Source: Anaerovibrio lipolyticus DSM 3074
GTDB taxonomy: Bacteria > Bacillota > Negativicutes > Selenomonadales > Selenomonadaceae
Direction of reading: 5' to 3'
Length of the DNA stretch: 57,994 nucleotides
Assembly: GCF_900141865.1 (NCBI RefSeq)
Contig: NZ_FQYW01000020.1
Coordinates: 1-57,994 of the forward strand
This document shows, piece after piece, positions 1 through 8,151 of this stretch. Both the position numbers and the translations under genes were made by a program. The notes beneath the pieces were generated by a model. It was not told the DNA's origin and made no database searches. It saw nothing but the letters and a program-made list of their open reading frames with translations. Each line of letters starts with the position of its first letter. Within the stretch, counting starts at the first letter, position 1.

Positions 1-95
1 CACGCCTATTACTATTGGCTGCGAAAAATCAGGGAATACATTACGCAGTCCCAAACCACAGAAACCGAATTCGTGCAGTTTGCATTGTCGCTACA
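1..95. repeat. Left copy of a 95-bp terminal direct repeat
   Basis: Bases 1-95 are identical to bases 57900-57994, read base by base. The repeat lies inside the tnpA part of an IS66-like element. Exact terminal identity of this kind is typical of a circular contig with an assembler overlap, or of a contig that starts and stops in the same collapsed repeat. The sequence alone does not separate these. Confidence 0.97.
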
Positions 96-379
96 GCGGC
101 AGGAAAAACTGTCGCAGATTATGGGACTTAACCTCGCTGAAAGAAGTATCCGTCCATTCACCATTGGTAGAAAAAAACTGGGTATTTTCCGGCTCTCCAG
201 CTGGTGCCGAAGCCAGTGCCGCAGCGTACAGCCTCATAGAGACTTGTATAGCCAACAAAGTGGATACCAAGGAATATCTGGAATATATCTTCACAAACAT
301 GTCCCAGGAGGAATCCTTAAAGGACGATGCTGTTTTGGAAAAGTATCTTCCATGGAATGTATCCTTACCAACTGAATGA
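1..379 (+). pseudogene. Fused tnpA'-tnpC' remnant of IS66
   Basis: Frame 1 carries the middle of TnpA (YYYWLRKIRE) and, after a deletion junction near 105-125, the TnpC C-terminal motif AERSIRPFTIGRK. The frame breaks at an A7 run (171-177), where six A would keep the canonical RKNW reading. The rest, GAEASAAAYSLIETC to DDAVLEKYLPWN, continues in frame 2 to a stop at 377-379. No DDE catalytic region remains, so it cannot encode an active transposase. The full IS66 set (tnpA, tnpB, tnpC) is expected elsewhere in the genome if this element is mobilised in trans. Confidence 0.85.
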
Positions 380-389
380 TGAAGTCATT

Positions 390-415
390 ACGCAGCCGAC
401 CAGCTGCGTTTTTAT
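390..415 (+). terminator. Hairpin terminator downstream of the tnpC remnant
   Basis: ACGCAGC (390-396) pairs with GCTGCGT (403-409) around a six-base loop and is followed by a T-rich stretch. It lies between the tnpC stop and the IS66 terminal repeat, as expected for a transposase terminator. Confidence 0.7.
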
Positions 416-452
416 TTGGGCTTGTTTAGGCATAGGATATTTTGACGCTTAC

Positions 453-500
453 GCTTAATCCTAGGCTGGACAGTCTAAGGATTTCGCGGTATTTGGTCAT
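453..500 (-). pseudogene. istA: istA 5' stub (IS21 family), cut by IS66
   Basis: On the minus strand a GGGAGG ribosome binding site precedes ATG at 500. Sixteen codons follow, MTKYREILRLSSLGLS, which match the usual IstA N-terminus. The reading ends exactly at base 453, next to the terminal repeat base 452 of the IS66 derivative, so IS66 interrupted or recombined with this IS21-type gene. The expected continuation is not found beyond the other IS66 end at 57651. Bases 501-630 look like the istA leader and IS21 end; no other gene is visible there. Confidence 0.75.
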
Positions 501-630
501 GTTTGTGACCTCCCAAAATTAAATTTACACCAGTGGGTGCATGGTTTAATTTTAGGAATATCTGAAAATGGTTTCCAGCACCGGAATGCTGGTTTCCTTA
601 AGAACGGAATAGCGGTTGATAGTGTCAAGA

Positions 631-1952
631 ATCTTTCGCAAAATCATTTATTACCACTTAATGGTTGAATATCACACGACCGTTACATCGGCGTAATCAT
701 TTTCTTTATCCTCTAAGTGTTTCATATTCATGTAGCGTTTTACACCCCAGTCAGAACAAGCCACATGACGTAATCTGGCGCATACCAACATAAGAGCACT
801 GTTGCCATCAGGAAATGCTCCTATGGCCTTAGTTCTCCGTTTTATCTCACGGTTGAGCCGTTCAAGGGTGTTATTGGTACGAATCCTTGTCCAATGCTGA
901 CTAGGAAAATCCATAAAAGTAAGTGTTTCATCAATGCCATCTATTATTTTCTTGGCAGCTGTTTTGAGTTTCATATCAATTAATTTCTCAGCCACCTGGC
1001 GGGCTTTCTCTTGAGCAGTTTCCTTACTTTCCTGGGCATGGATTGCTTTTAACATCATTGCTACTTCACGTACTTTTACTCTCGGAACTACTGAAAAGAC
1101 ATTGCGATAAAAGTGGACAATACACCTCTGATACTTAGCTTTAGGGTATACTTCCGCTATTGTTTCAAGCATTCCATAATTCTTATCACCAATAAATAGT
1201 TTTACATTATTTAGACCGCGTTTTTTGAGCCAAAGGAGAAAATTCTTCCAGCTTTCATGGTCTTCCTTCATTCCCTCAGCGGCCCCAAGTATTTCACGAT
1301 ATCCATCCTGGTCAACACCTATTGCCACAAGCACAGAGACATTCTGGATTTCTCCACCCCAACTTCGTTTAAGGTATACACCGTCAACGTAGACATAAGC
1401 ATATTGCCCAGCCAGCGGGCGACAACGCCATTTCTCGATGTGCTCATAGGCTTTCTTATTTAGGTTGCTTACTGTGCCGGATGATACTCTGGTACCCCAT
1501 AAGGCTTCAGTGATATCTTCCACGCGACGCACAGATACTCCGGCAAGATACATCTCAATAAGTGCTTCTTCAATGGATGTTTCACGACGACGATATCTTT
1601 CGATTATTGCTGTCTCAAAGGGAATTCCTTTTAATTTTGGAACATGAAGAGTCACATCTCCGGCAGCTGTAGTGAAATTTCTGTCATAATGTCCTGAACG
1701 ATACCCTTTCCGCTCGTTGGAACGTTCGTAGCGGTCGGCATTAACCAACTCATCTGCTTCATGATCCAGTAAGGCATTCAGTGTTTCTTCAACACTATTT
1801 TTTACAAGATTTTTCAGTTCCCCCTTTATTGCGGCCTCATTTAATTGTATTATTTTAGTAGACATGGTACTTTACCCCTTTCGTAAGTTGTTTGTGGTGA
1901 TTCAATCTTACTAAGTGGTAATAGTCCATGTCTATTTAATTTTGCGAAAGAT
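631..1952 (-). mobile_element. IS256-family insertion sequence
   Basis: The element contains one transposase gene on the minus strand. Its ends carry an imperfect inverted repeat: ATCTTTCGCAAAAT at 631-644 and its reverse complement at 1939-1952. A second shared block, ATTACCACTTA, lies just inside each end. The length of about 1.32 kb is normal for IS256. I could not find a convincing 8-9 bp target duplication, so the flanks may have been rearranged after insertion. The right end truncates the SGNH-like gene that follows. Confidence 0.85.
672..1865 (-). CDS. IS256 family transposase
   Basis: This 397-residue protein is a full-length mutator-type (IS256) DDE transposase. Visible catalytic-core motifs are VYVDGVYLK (first Asp), FIGDKNYGM (second Asp) and NTLERLNREIKRR (Glu, with the usual basic stretch). 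The conserved C/H-rich segment YQRCIVHFYRN lies between the second Asp and the Glu. The start is supported by an AAAGGGG site upstream on the minus strand. No internal stop or frameshift is visible, so it may be active. It serves its own element and has no metabolic link to the neighbouring glycan genes. Confidence 0.95.
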   Translation of the reverse strand: MSTKIIQLNEAAIKGELKNLVKNSVEETLNALLDHEADELVNADRYERSNERKGYRSGHYDRNFTTAAGDVTLHVPKLKGIPFETAIIERYRRRETSIEEALIEMYLAGVSVRRVEDITEALWGTRVSSGTVSNLNKKAYEHIEKWRCRPLAGQYAYVYVDGVYLKRSWGGEIQNVSVLVAIGVDQDGYREILGAAEGMKEDHESWKNFLLWLKKRGLNNVKLFIGDKNYGMLETIAEVYPKAKYQRCIVHFYRNVFSVVPRVKVREVAMMLKAIHAQESKETAQEKARQVAEKLIDMKLKTAAKKIIDGIDETLTFMDFPSQHWTRIRTNNTLERLNREIKRRTKAIGAFPDGNSALMLVCARLRHVACSDWGVKRYMNMKHLEDKENDYADVTVV

Positions 1953-2863
1953 ATTATACGTTATCAGTTATTGCATTAGGTACTAGTCGTGTCATGCAGT
2001 TTAGATCAGACTATTTCACGACTACGTTTTATAATTGTGGTGGTGCTGTTGGCGGAAATTATGATGAGTATTTAAATTTTTTAAAAAATCTGGATTATAC
2101 TCCTAAGTGTATAATTTTAGGCTTGGATGCCTGGGTATTTAATCATGAATGGAACTATAACTGTAGAGTGTACGATGAGCTTGTTCCTGTAACTGAAATT
2201 CCAAGGCCAAAGATGACGCTGGTAAAAGCGGTGATTACTGATTGGTTGGACAATAAGTGGTCTTTTTCCGATATAGACATGTATCCGCAGAATATTGGAT
2301 TTAATGGACGCATAAAGGATCAAGGCTTTATGATAGATGGCAGTTATTACAACGGCTACATTTATCGTAATCCCCAGGCATCGAGCGATTATATGTTTAA
2401 AGATACTTACAAAAGAATTGAAACTGGTACAGCACGATTCGAATGGGGAGCGAATGTAGATTTAAAAACCCTAACAAAGCTTGATGCACTTTTGGCATAT
2501 TGTGCAGAAAAGGGGATTTATGTGATAGGCTTTTCCCCTCCGTTTGCTCCCTCGGTCATATCGGCAATGTATGATAGTGGAAAGTATTTGTATTTGCCTG
2601 AAATAGCTATCCAGTGTACGCCTTTATTTAAAAAATATGGTTTTGAATTTTATGATTACTTAGATATAAGTGGTATAGGTGCTAGCGATGATAACTTTCT
2701 GGATGGTTTTCATGGAAGTTGTGTGGCCTATGCTTACATAGTGAATGATATGATAAAATGCAAGTCTAAGATCGTTAAATATGTTGATAACGAAAAACTC
2801 GATTTATTGGTAAAAAATGCATATAATGGGCGGACTTTCTATGATCCAGAAGATAAGCGATAG
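1953..2863 (+). pseudogene. 5'-truncated SGNH/GDSL-hydrolase-like gene
   Basis: The open frame continues upstream of the first ATG (1994) right to the IS256 end and reads SVIALGTSRVMQFRSDYF. The GTSR segment is what one expects for the nucleophile-serine block of SGNH-like proteins found in glycan and alginate/DltD-type O-acylation loci. Further on, YIPKCIILGLD-like and FLDGFHGS segments (the latter near 2695-2720, resembling the Asp-x-x-His block) support this. The N-terminus, normally a signal or membrane anchor, has been removed by the IS256 insertion. Whether the remaining 289-residue ORF from ATG 1994 is translated is unknown; it would lack the serine block. The family call is moderate, the truncation strong. 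Confidence 0.65.
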
Positions 2864-2904
2864 AATAATTAAGGTATTCAAGATAAAAATAGTTTGAACG
2901 TTCT

Positions 2905-2942
2905 AGCCCCTCTTTGCCAAATTTGGCAGAGAGGGGCTTCTT
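2905..2942 (+). terminator. Strong hairpin terminator after the SGNH remnant
   Basis: AGCCCCTCTTTGCCAA (2905-2920) pairs with TTGGCAGAGAGGGGCT (2923-2938) with a single G-U wobble, followed by TTCTTG. It separates the truncated gene from the glycan operon beginning at about 3077. Confidence 0.8.
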
Positions 2943-3076
2943 GTTATGGATGTAGCCTAATTGTATTCGGTTATTTTAGTTATATTTAATTGCGTTTGCT
3001 CCATTGCAAGAGTATAATAATAATAAATTTTTATGAGCAAAATGACTCATATAATAATTATGATTGGACGACTTTG

Positions 3077-4987
3077 ATGAAACCTTTCTTTATGATAACT
3101 ATTTCTCTGCTTACATATGACGCAATAATTTATCTGTTCACTGCCTTACTGATGTTGGCATTTTACCAGGGGGCGGGACGACTAGATGATTATGGAATTA
3201 TGTTGCACATAGCTTTGGCTGCTATAATTATTTTTGGCAGTCGTCTGATGTGGAATATATACCGCCAGATTTGGCGCTACGGTGGCATACAATGTTATAT
3301 AAGGTTGCTCTTGGCTGATGGACTTGCTATGTGTTTGTATTTGGCTATAGATGAACTGGTTATGGAACCAAATATTTCAGCAGCAAAACTTATTGCATTA
3401 TGCTGTACAAATACACTCTGTGCTTTGGGTACAAGAATGGTGTACAGGTATGCTTATAAATGTGGCGGCAGAAATGATAGTCGTGGTAAAATCTCAAGAG
3501 TTTTATTGAAAATTTTTACTGGCGGGCGCGTTATTGCTGAACCAGCTCTTGAGTCAGGAAAAATTAAAATTGCTATCGTGGGAGCAGGGACTGTAGGTGT
3601 GTCTCTGGCTGAAGAGTTAAGAGAAAACCCATCCTCCAGATATGCTCCAATGTATTTTATTGATAATAAAAAAAGTAAAGTTGGTCGTACAATTCACGGT
3701 TTGGAGGTTAAGGCTGAAGACAGTTCTGACACTTTAGCAGAGATGCGCGAGGCTGGCATTAATCTTGTAGTAATGGCTATACCAAATATGTCATCTGAGC
3801 GGCGTAAAGAACTTTATGATTTTTACCAAAATAGCGGTTTTAAGTTGAAGATTTATGATTATCCTACAGTACAGAATGCTGGTAATAAACGAGTCCTCCG
3901 CTCATTTGAGGTGGAGGAGCTTCTCTTTAGGAAAGTCATGAATGTACTGGATGAAGATACCTATAATTACTACAAAAATAAGGTAGTCATGATTACAGGG
4001 GGCGGTGGTTCTATAGGATCTGAGCTTTGTCGTCAGATTGCCAATATGTCACCTAAAAAGCTTATTATCTTGGATGTTTACGAAAATGGTGCCTATGACA
4101 TTCAGCAGGAGCTTCGTATAAAATACCAAAAAGCACTTAATATGGCGGTAGAAATTGTCTCTATTACCAATAGAGTTGGCTTGGAAAAGGTTTTTGTGGA
4201 GCATAATCCACAGATAGTGATACATGCTGCAGCCCATAAGCATGTTCCGCTTATGGAACGAAACTGCATTGAGGCAGTAGAAAATAACGTTTTTGGCACA
4301 TTGAATGTGGTGGAGCTGTGCGAGAAATACAACGCGGAGCGTTTTATGATGGTGTCCACTGACAAAGCTGTAAATCCTACCAATGTGATGGGGGCCACCA
4401 AGCGTATGTGCGAGATGATAGTTCAGAGCTATAGCACCTTTGGCAAGGTGAAGTACAGTGCCACCAGATTTGGTAACGTACTTGGATCAGCGGGTTCAGT
4501 AATTCCACTATTTAAAAAGCAAATAGCCAGTGGCGGACCTATTACTATTACAGATAAGCGAATTATCCGCTATTTTATGACCATTCCGGAAGCTAGCCAG
4601 CTGGTGCTTCAGTCTGGGGCTATGGCTCAGAATGGAGAGCTTTTTGTCCTCGATATGGGTGAGCCAGTAAAAATACTTGATTTGGCTGAAAATATGATAA
4701 AACTCAGCGGCGTGGATGGTATCGAAATAGTTGAAACTGGGTTGAGGCCAGGGGAAAAGCTCTACGAGGAGCTTTTGATGGATTCTGCTGATTTAAGCAA
4801 AACCAGCAATGAGAAGATTTTTATCGAGCAGGATGAAGCCTTTTCTTTGGATGAGATAAGTGGCAAGCTAAAACAACTGAAAGATGCTTGTGATATCAGC
4901 GATGATGCTGTTCGCAAGGCATTACATAATGTAGTAAGTACCTATAAAACACCTGATGAGGTTAACAAACAGGTTCAGGCTGGTTGA
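3077..4987 (+). CDS. Membrane-bound UDP-GlcNAc 4,6-dehydratase (WbpM/PglF/CapD family)
   Basis: This protein makes the UDP-4-keto-6-deoxy-HexNAc intermediate that feeds bacillosamine, FucNAc or QuiNAc type sugars. With the start at ATG 3077 it has 636 residues, the normal length for WbpM. About four hydrophobic helices fill residues 1-125. A first nucleotide-binding fold (IAIVGAGTVG) lies near residue 165 and the dehydratase Rossmann motif (GGGGSIGSE) near 305. The catalytic region STDKAVNPTNVMGATK shows the Met-x-x-x-Lys arrangement that replaces Tyr-x-x-x-Lys in this family. The frame is open upstream to a TTG at 2990, but no ribosome binding site supports that. It is followed 28 bp later by wbpA. 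Confidence 0.88.
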   Translation: MKPFFMITISLLTYDAIIYLFTALLMLAFYQGAGRLDDYGIMLHIALAAIIIFGSRLMWNIYRQIWRYGGIQCYIRLLLADGLAMCLYLAIDELVMEPNISAAKLIALCCTNTLCALGTRMVYRYAYKCGGRNDSRGKISRVLLKIFTGGRVIAEPALESGKIKIAIVGAGTVGVSLAEELRENPSSRYAPMYFIDNKKSKVGRTIHGLEVKAEDSSDTLAEMREAGINLVVMAIPNMSSERRKELYDFYQNSGFKLKIYDYPTVQNAGNKRVLRSFEVEELLFRKVMNVLDEDTYNYYKNKVVMITGGGGSIGSELCRQIANMSPKKLIILDVYENGAYDIQQELRIKYQKALNMAVEIVSITNRVGLEKVFVEHNPQIVIHAAAHKHVPLMERNCIEAVENNVFGTLNVVELCEKYNAERFMMVSTDKAVNPTNVMGATKRMCEMIVQSYSTFGKVKYSATRFGNVLGSAGSVIPLFKKQIASGGPITITDKRIIRYFMTIPEASQLVLQSGAMAQNGELFVLDMGEPVKILDLAENMIKLSGVDGIEIVETGLRPGEKLYEELLMDSADLSKTSNEKIFIEQDEAFSLDEISGKLKQLKDACDISDDAVRKALHNVVSTYKTPDEVNKQVQAG

Positions 4988-5015
4988 TATATTGGTTATT
5001 TTTTAGGAGAAAATC

Positions 5016-6344
5016 ATGAGTTATAAGAACATTTATGAAAACTTATTATCCGGCAAAGACAAACTGGCTTTGGTGGGCCTTGGCTATGTTGGCATGCCTA
5101 TAGCAGTGGAGTTTGCCAAGCATGTTAAGGTTATAGGATTTGATATTAACGAAAAGCGTATTGAAGAATACAAAAATGGTATAGATTCCACCAATGAGAT
5201 TGGTGCTGCCATTAAGGATAGTACCGTAGAATTTACCGCTGACCCTACTAAATTGTCAGAGGCAAAGTTCATTATTGTGGCAGTGCCTACACCGGTAAAA
5301 GAGGATAACTCCCCAGATTTAAGACCGGTGGAGGGGGCTTCAAGAACTGTTGGTCGGAATATTAAGCCAGGGACAGTGGTTGTATTCGAGTCTACGGTTT
5401 ATCCAGGTGTAACCGAGGATATCTGTGTGCCTATTATTGAAAAAGAGTCAGGCTTAAAGTGCGGTGTGGATTGGAAAATTGGTTATTCTCCTGAGCGGAT
5501 AAACCCAGGTGACAGGGTCCATACCCTTACTAATATTCAAAAGATTGTTTCCGGTATGGATGAGGAATCAGCCCATGTTATCAAAAAAGTATATGATATT
5601 GTTATAAAGGCTGGGACCTTCCCAGTGTCTACCATTAAAACTGCTGAAGCAGTAAAGGTTGTGGAAAATAGTCAACGTGATATAAATATTGCCTTTGTTA
5701 ATGAAGTGGCCATGATCTGCGATAAGATGGGAATCGATACTGATGAAGTAATTGCCGGGATGAATACCAAGTGGAATGCACTGGGATTTAGACCAGGATT
5801 AGTCGGTGGTCACTGCATAGGTGTTGACCCTTATTATCTTACTAATGCAGCTGAAAAGTATGGTTATCATAGTCAGATTATTATTAATGGCCGCAAGGTA
5901 AACGACAGCATGGGGGCTTATGTGGCTGATGCGGCCATTAAGCAAATGATTGAGGCTGGTATGGCACCGAAAAAAGCTACGGTAGTTATTTTGGGTATTA
6001 CTTTTAAAGAGAATTGCCCAGATACCAGAAACAGCAAGGTGGCAGATATCATTAATCGACTGAAGGAATATGATATACAGCCTGTTGTGGTGGATAATTG
6101 GGCTGACAAGGCCATTGCCAATCAGGAATATGGTGTGGATTTGGTACCGATGAATGAAGCACCAAAGGCTGACTGCATTATTGTGGCTGTTGGTCATAAG
6201 GAGTACAGAAATCTCTCCATGATGCAGCTTAAGGACATGTTCAAGTCTGAACTACCTAACGAGGAAAAGGTACTTATTGATGTAAAGAGCCTTTATCGCA
6301 AGGATGAACTGGATATTTCCGGTATGAGATACTGGAGACTTTGA
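5016..6344 (+). CDS. wbpA: UDP-N-acetyl-D-glucosamine 6-dehydrogenase (WbpA/TviB type)
   Basis: This enzyme catalyses NAD-dependent four-electron oxidation of UDP-HexNAc to UDP-HexNAcA, the first step of the UDP-diacetamido-mannuronate route. Its 442 residues match WbpA/TviB length. The N-terminal Rossmann motif is GLGYVGMP (near residue 22). SPERINPGD and KVVENSQRDINIAFVNE mark the central domain, and the catalytic cysteine sits in GGHCIGVDPYYL (near residue 267). An AGGAG site precedes the ATG. wbpB, wbpD and wbpE follow directly, which fixes the pathway. It could act on UDP-GalNAc as WbpO does, but the neighbours favour UDP-GlcNAc. Confidence 0.93.
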   Translation: MSYKNIYENLLSGKDKLALVGLGYVGMPIAVEFAKHVKVIGFDINEKRIEEYKNGIDSTNEIGAAIKDSTVEFTADPTKLSEAKFIIVAVPTPVKEDNSPDLRPVEGASRTVGRNIKPGTVVVFESTVYPGVTEDICVPIIEKESGLKCGVDWKIGYSPERINPGDRVHTLTNIQKIVSGMDEESAHVIKKVYDIVIKAGTFPVSTIKTAEAVKVVENSQRDINIAFVNEVAMICDKMGIDTDEVIAGMNTKWNALGFRPGLVGGHCIGVDPYYLTNAAEKYGYHSQIIINGRKVNDSMGAYVADAAIKQMIEAGMAPKKATVVILGITFKENCPDTRNSKVADIINRLKEYDIQPVVVDNWADKAIANQEYGVDLVPMNEAPKADCIIVAVGHKEYRNLSMMQLKDMFKSELPNEEKVLIDVKSLYRKDELDISGMRYWRL

Positions 6345-6363
6345 TTTTGGAGGTTTGCAAGGA

Positions 6364-7443
6364 ATGAAATACGCATTAATTGGCTGTGGCCGTATTGCTA
6401 TAAATCATGTTATTGCGGCTGTAAATAATAAATTGGAATTTGTATCAGTGTGTGATCTGTTGCCGAAGGCTATGGAGAATTTGCTTGCCAAAAAGGAACT
6501 TAATAATGACACCTCCATAAAGAGATATACTGATTACAAGGAAATGCTGGAAAAGGAACAGCCTGAACTTGTATCTATTGCCACTGAGAGCGGTATTCAT
6601 GCTGAGATTGCCTTGTACTGTATAGAAAAAGGCGTTAATGTTATCATTGAAAAGCCAATGGCCATGAATATTGATGATGCCCAGCGTATTATTGATTTAG
6701 CCAAAGAGAAGGGCGTAAAGGTATCTGCATGTCACCAGAATCGTTTTAATGTTGCCGTTCAGAAGCTTCGTAAGGCTATTGAGGGAAAGCGTTTTGGCAA
6801 GCTTTCCCATGGTTCTATTCACGTTCGCTGGAACCGCAATGAGAACTATTATAAGCAGGCACCATGGAGAGGTACTTGGGCCCAGGACGGCGGTGCATTG
6901 ATGAATCAGTGCATTCATGGTATTGATTTGCTCCGTTGGATGATGGGTGAAGATATTGTTGAGGTTTATGGCCAGACCCGTCAGCAGTTCCATGATTATC
7001 TGGAGGCTGAGGATCTGGGCATGGCCGTACTGACCTTCGCCAATGGTGCTGTTGCTACCATCGAAGGCACTACCAATGTATATCCACAGAATTTGGAAGA
7101 AACCCTTTATATATTTGGTGAAACAGGTACCGCAAAACTGGGGGGCAAGTCCACCAATACTATTGATGTATGGGATTTTGCAGACAGCCAGCTAGAGGAT
7201 GAGGAAAATCGTGGTTTCCAGGAGCCAACCAGCAATGTATACGGCAATGGCCACACCAAGCTTTTTGCTGATATGATGGATGCAATCGAGAATAATCGTC
7301 AGCCATACGTGGATGCTGTTGCGGGCAAGAATGCTCTGGAAACAGTATTGGCTATTTATAAATCCGCCGCTGAGGGCAAGCCAGTAAAATTGCCTTTAAC
7401 AAATTGCAGTTCTTTAGATTTTGTGGGGAGGTTCAGTAAGTAA
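6364..7443 (+). CDS. wbpB: UDP-GlcNAcA 3-dehydrogenase, Gfo/Idh/MocA family (WbpB/WlbA)
   Basis: It oxidises C3 of UDP-N-acetylglucuronic acid to the 3-keto sugar, coupled to the transaminase WbpE. The N-terminal NAD-binding motif is YALIGCGRIAINH. The family EKP motif is intact (NVIIEKPMAMN, near residue 97), and GGALMNQCIHGIDLLRW is the typical catalytic His region. I chose ATG 6364 because GGAGG lies 11 bases upstream; a TTG at 6355 is in frame but less likely. The stop overlaps the ATG of wbpD (TAATG), showing translational coupling. Confidence 0.92.
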   Translation: MKYALIGCGRIAINHVIAAVNNKLEFVSVCDLLPKAMENLLAKKELNNDTSIKRYTDYKEMLEKEQPELVSIATESGIHAEIALYCIEKGVNVIIEKPMAMNIDDAQRIIDLAKEKGVKVSACHQNRFNVAVQKLRKAIEGKRFGKLSHGSIHVRWNRNENYYKQAPWRGTWAQDGGALMNQCIHGIDLLRWMMGEDIVEVYGQTRQQFHDYLEAEDLGMAVLTFANGAVATIEGTTNVYPQNLEETLYIFGETGTAKLGGKSTNTIDVWDFADSQLEDEENRGFQEPTSNVYGNGHTKLFADMMDAIENNRQPYVDAVAGKNALETVLAIYKSAAEGKPVKLPLTNCSSLDFVGRFSK

Positions 7444-8000
7444 TGGAAAAGGATTATTTTGTCCATGAATCTTCCTATGTGGATGATAATGTAAAAATAG
7501 GAAAGGGAACCCGTATCTGGCATTTCAGCCATGTTTCCTCAGGAGCGGAAATTGGCGAAGGTTGTAACTTCGGTCAAAATGTGTTTATTGGCAATGGAGT
7601 AAAGATAGGCAATAAGGTAAAAATTCAGAATAACGTCAGTGTATACGAAGGTGTAACACTGGAAGATTATGTATTCTGTGGTCCAAGCATGGTATTTACC
7701 AATGTACGGACTCCGCGCTGTGAGTTTCCAAGAAATACCTCGGCGGATTATAACGATACCTTGATAAAACGTGGTGCCAGCATCGGTGCCAATGCTACCA
7801 TAGTATGTGGTACTACCCTTGGTAAAAATGCCTTTGTTGGGGCTGGCTCCACTGTAACCAAGGATGTGCCGGATTATGCCATGGTTTATGGCAATCCAGC
7901 CCAAATCCATGGCTATATGTGTGCCTGTGGTGACACTATAGTAAAAGCAGATGCCAAGCATTTGAAATGTGCCCGTTGTGGTGTAGATGTAGATTTATGA
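7443..8000 (+). CDS. wbpD: UDP-2-acetamido-3-amino-glucuronate N-acetyltransferase (WbpD/WlbB)
   Basis: It transfers acetyl from acetyl-CoA to the 3-amino group made by WbpE, giving UDP-diacetamido-glucuronate. The 185 residues form a left-handed beta-helix: isoleucine/valine hexapeptide repeats run from VKIGKGTRIWHFSHV to GASIGANATIVCGTT. The C-terminal tail (CACGDTI and LKCARCG) has paired cysteines that could bind zinc, a frequent addition in this subfamily. The ATG overlaps the wbpB stop. Confidence 0.92.
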   Translation: MEKDYFVHESSYVDDNVKIGKGTRIWHFSHVSSGAEIGEGCNFGQNVFIGNGVKIGNKVKIQNNVSVYEGVTLEDYVFCGPSMVFTNVRTPRCEFPRNTSADYNDTLIKRGASIGANATIVCGTTLGKNAFVGAGSTVTKDVPDYAMVYGNPAQIHGYMCACGDTIVKADAKHLKCARCGVDVDL

Positions 8001-8003
8001 TTT

Positions 8004-8079
8004 GCCTTCCCCTTTGGGGAAGCACCTACAGGTACTAGGAGCATAGCTCCGTCGGTGTCAACGAAGTTGACGGATGAGG
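8004..8079. repeat. Dispersed palindromic repeat, unit 1
   Basis: GCCTTCCCCTTTGGGGAAG opens a unit that closes with GACGGATGAGG. Between them are nested small hairpins (AGGAGCATAGCTCC; GTCAACGAAGTTGAC). It lies between wbpD and wbpE beside a second, shorter unit, and a reversed relative occurs at 50222-50270. The form is that of a REP/MITE-like intergenic repeat. Confidence 0.8.
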
Positions 8080-8093
8080 TCTGGCTAGTTCTA

Positions 8094-8133
8094 GCCTTCC
8101 CCTCCGGGGAAGGTGCCCGAAGGGCGGATGAGG
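8094..8133. repeat. Dispersed palindromic repeat, unit 2
   Basis: GCCTTCCCCTCCGGGGAAGG, then GCCCGAAGGGC, then GGATGAGG. The first block is the same as in unit 1 apart from the loop. The unit ends 8 bases before the wbpE ribosome binding site, so folding could affect wbpE translation. Confidence 0.8.
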
Positions 8134-8151
8134 TATTTTAGGAGGAAAATC

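Larger units (their letters stand above)
1..452 (+). mobile_element. Right part of an internally deleted IS66-family element
   Basis: The segment begins inside tnpA (frame 1 reads HAYYYWLRKIRE, the IS66 accessory-protein signature). After about position 110 it jumps to the C-terminus of the tnpC transposase (NLAERSIRPFTIGRK, then NWVFSGSPAGAEASAA). It ends at an inverted repeat, TTGACGCTTAC at 442-452, the reverse complement of GTAAGCGTCAA at 57652-57662. tnpB and most of tnpC are missing. Joined to the right end of the window it forms a derivative of about 700 bp, against roughly 2.5 kb for a full IS66. Confidence 0.85.

Noticed and set aside
2990-3076. Upstream start (TTG 2990) for the WbpM/PglF-type dehydratase
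   Set aside because: No ribosome binding site, and the added residues do not resemble the family N-terminus. ATG 3077 gives a normal length.
7539-7961. Minus-strand ORFs opposite wbpD, wbpE and other glycan genes
   Set aside because: These are shadows of strongly conserved plus-strand genes, with no ribosome binding sites or family motifs.
8004-8133. CRISPR repeats
   Set aside because: Only two dissimilar units without regular spacers, and each is internally palindromic over most of its length.
8113-8151. Longer N-terminus for wbpE from 8113
   Set aside because: It would translate the palindromic repeat. GTG 8152 has an AGGAGG site and fits the family start.
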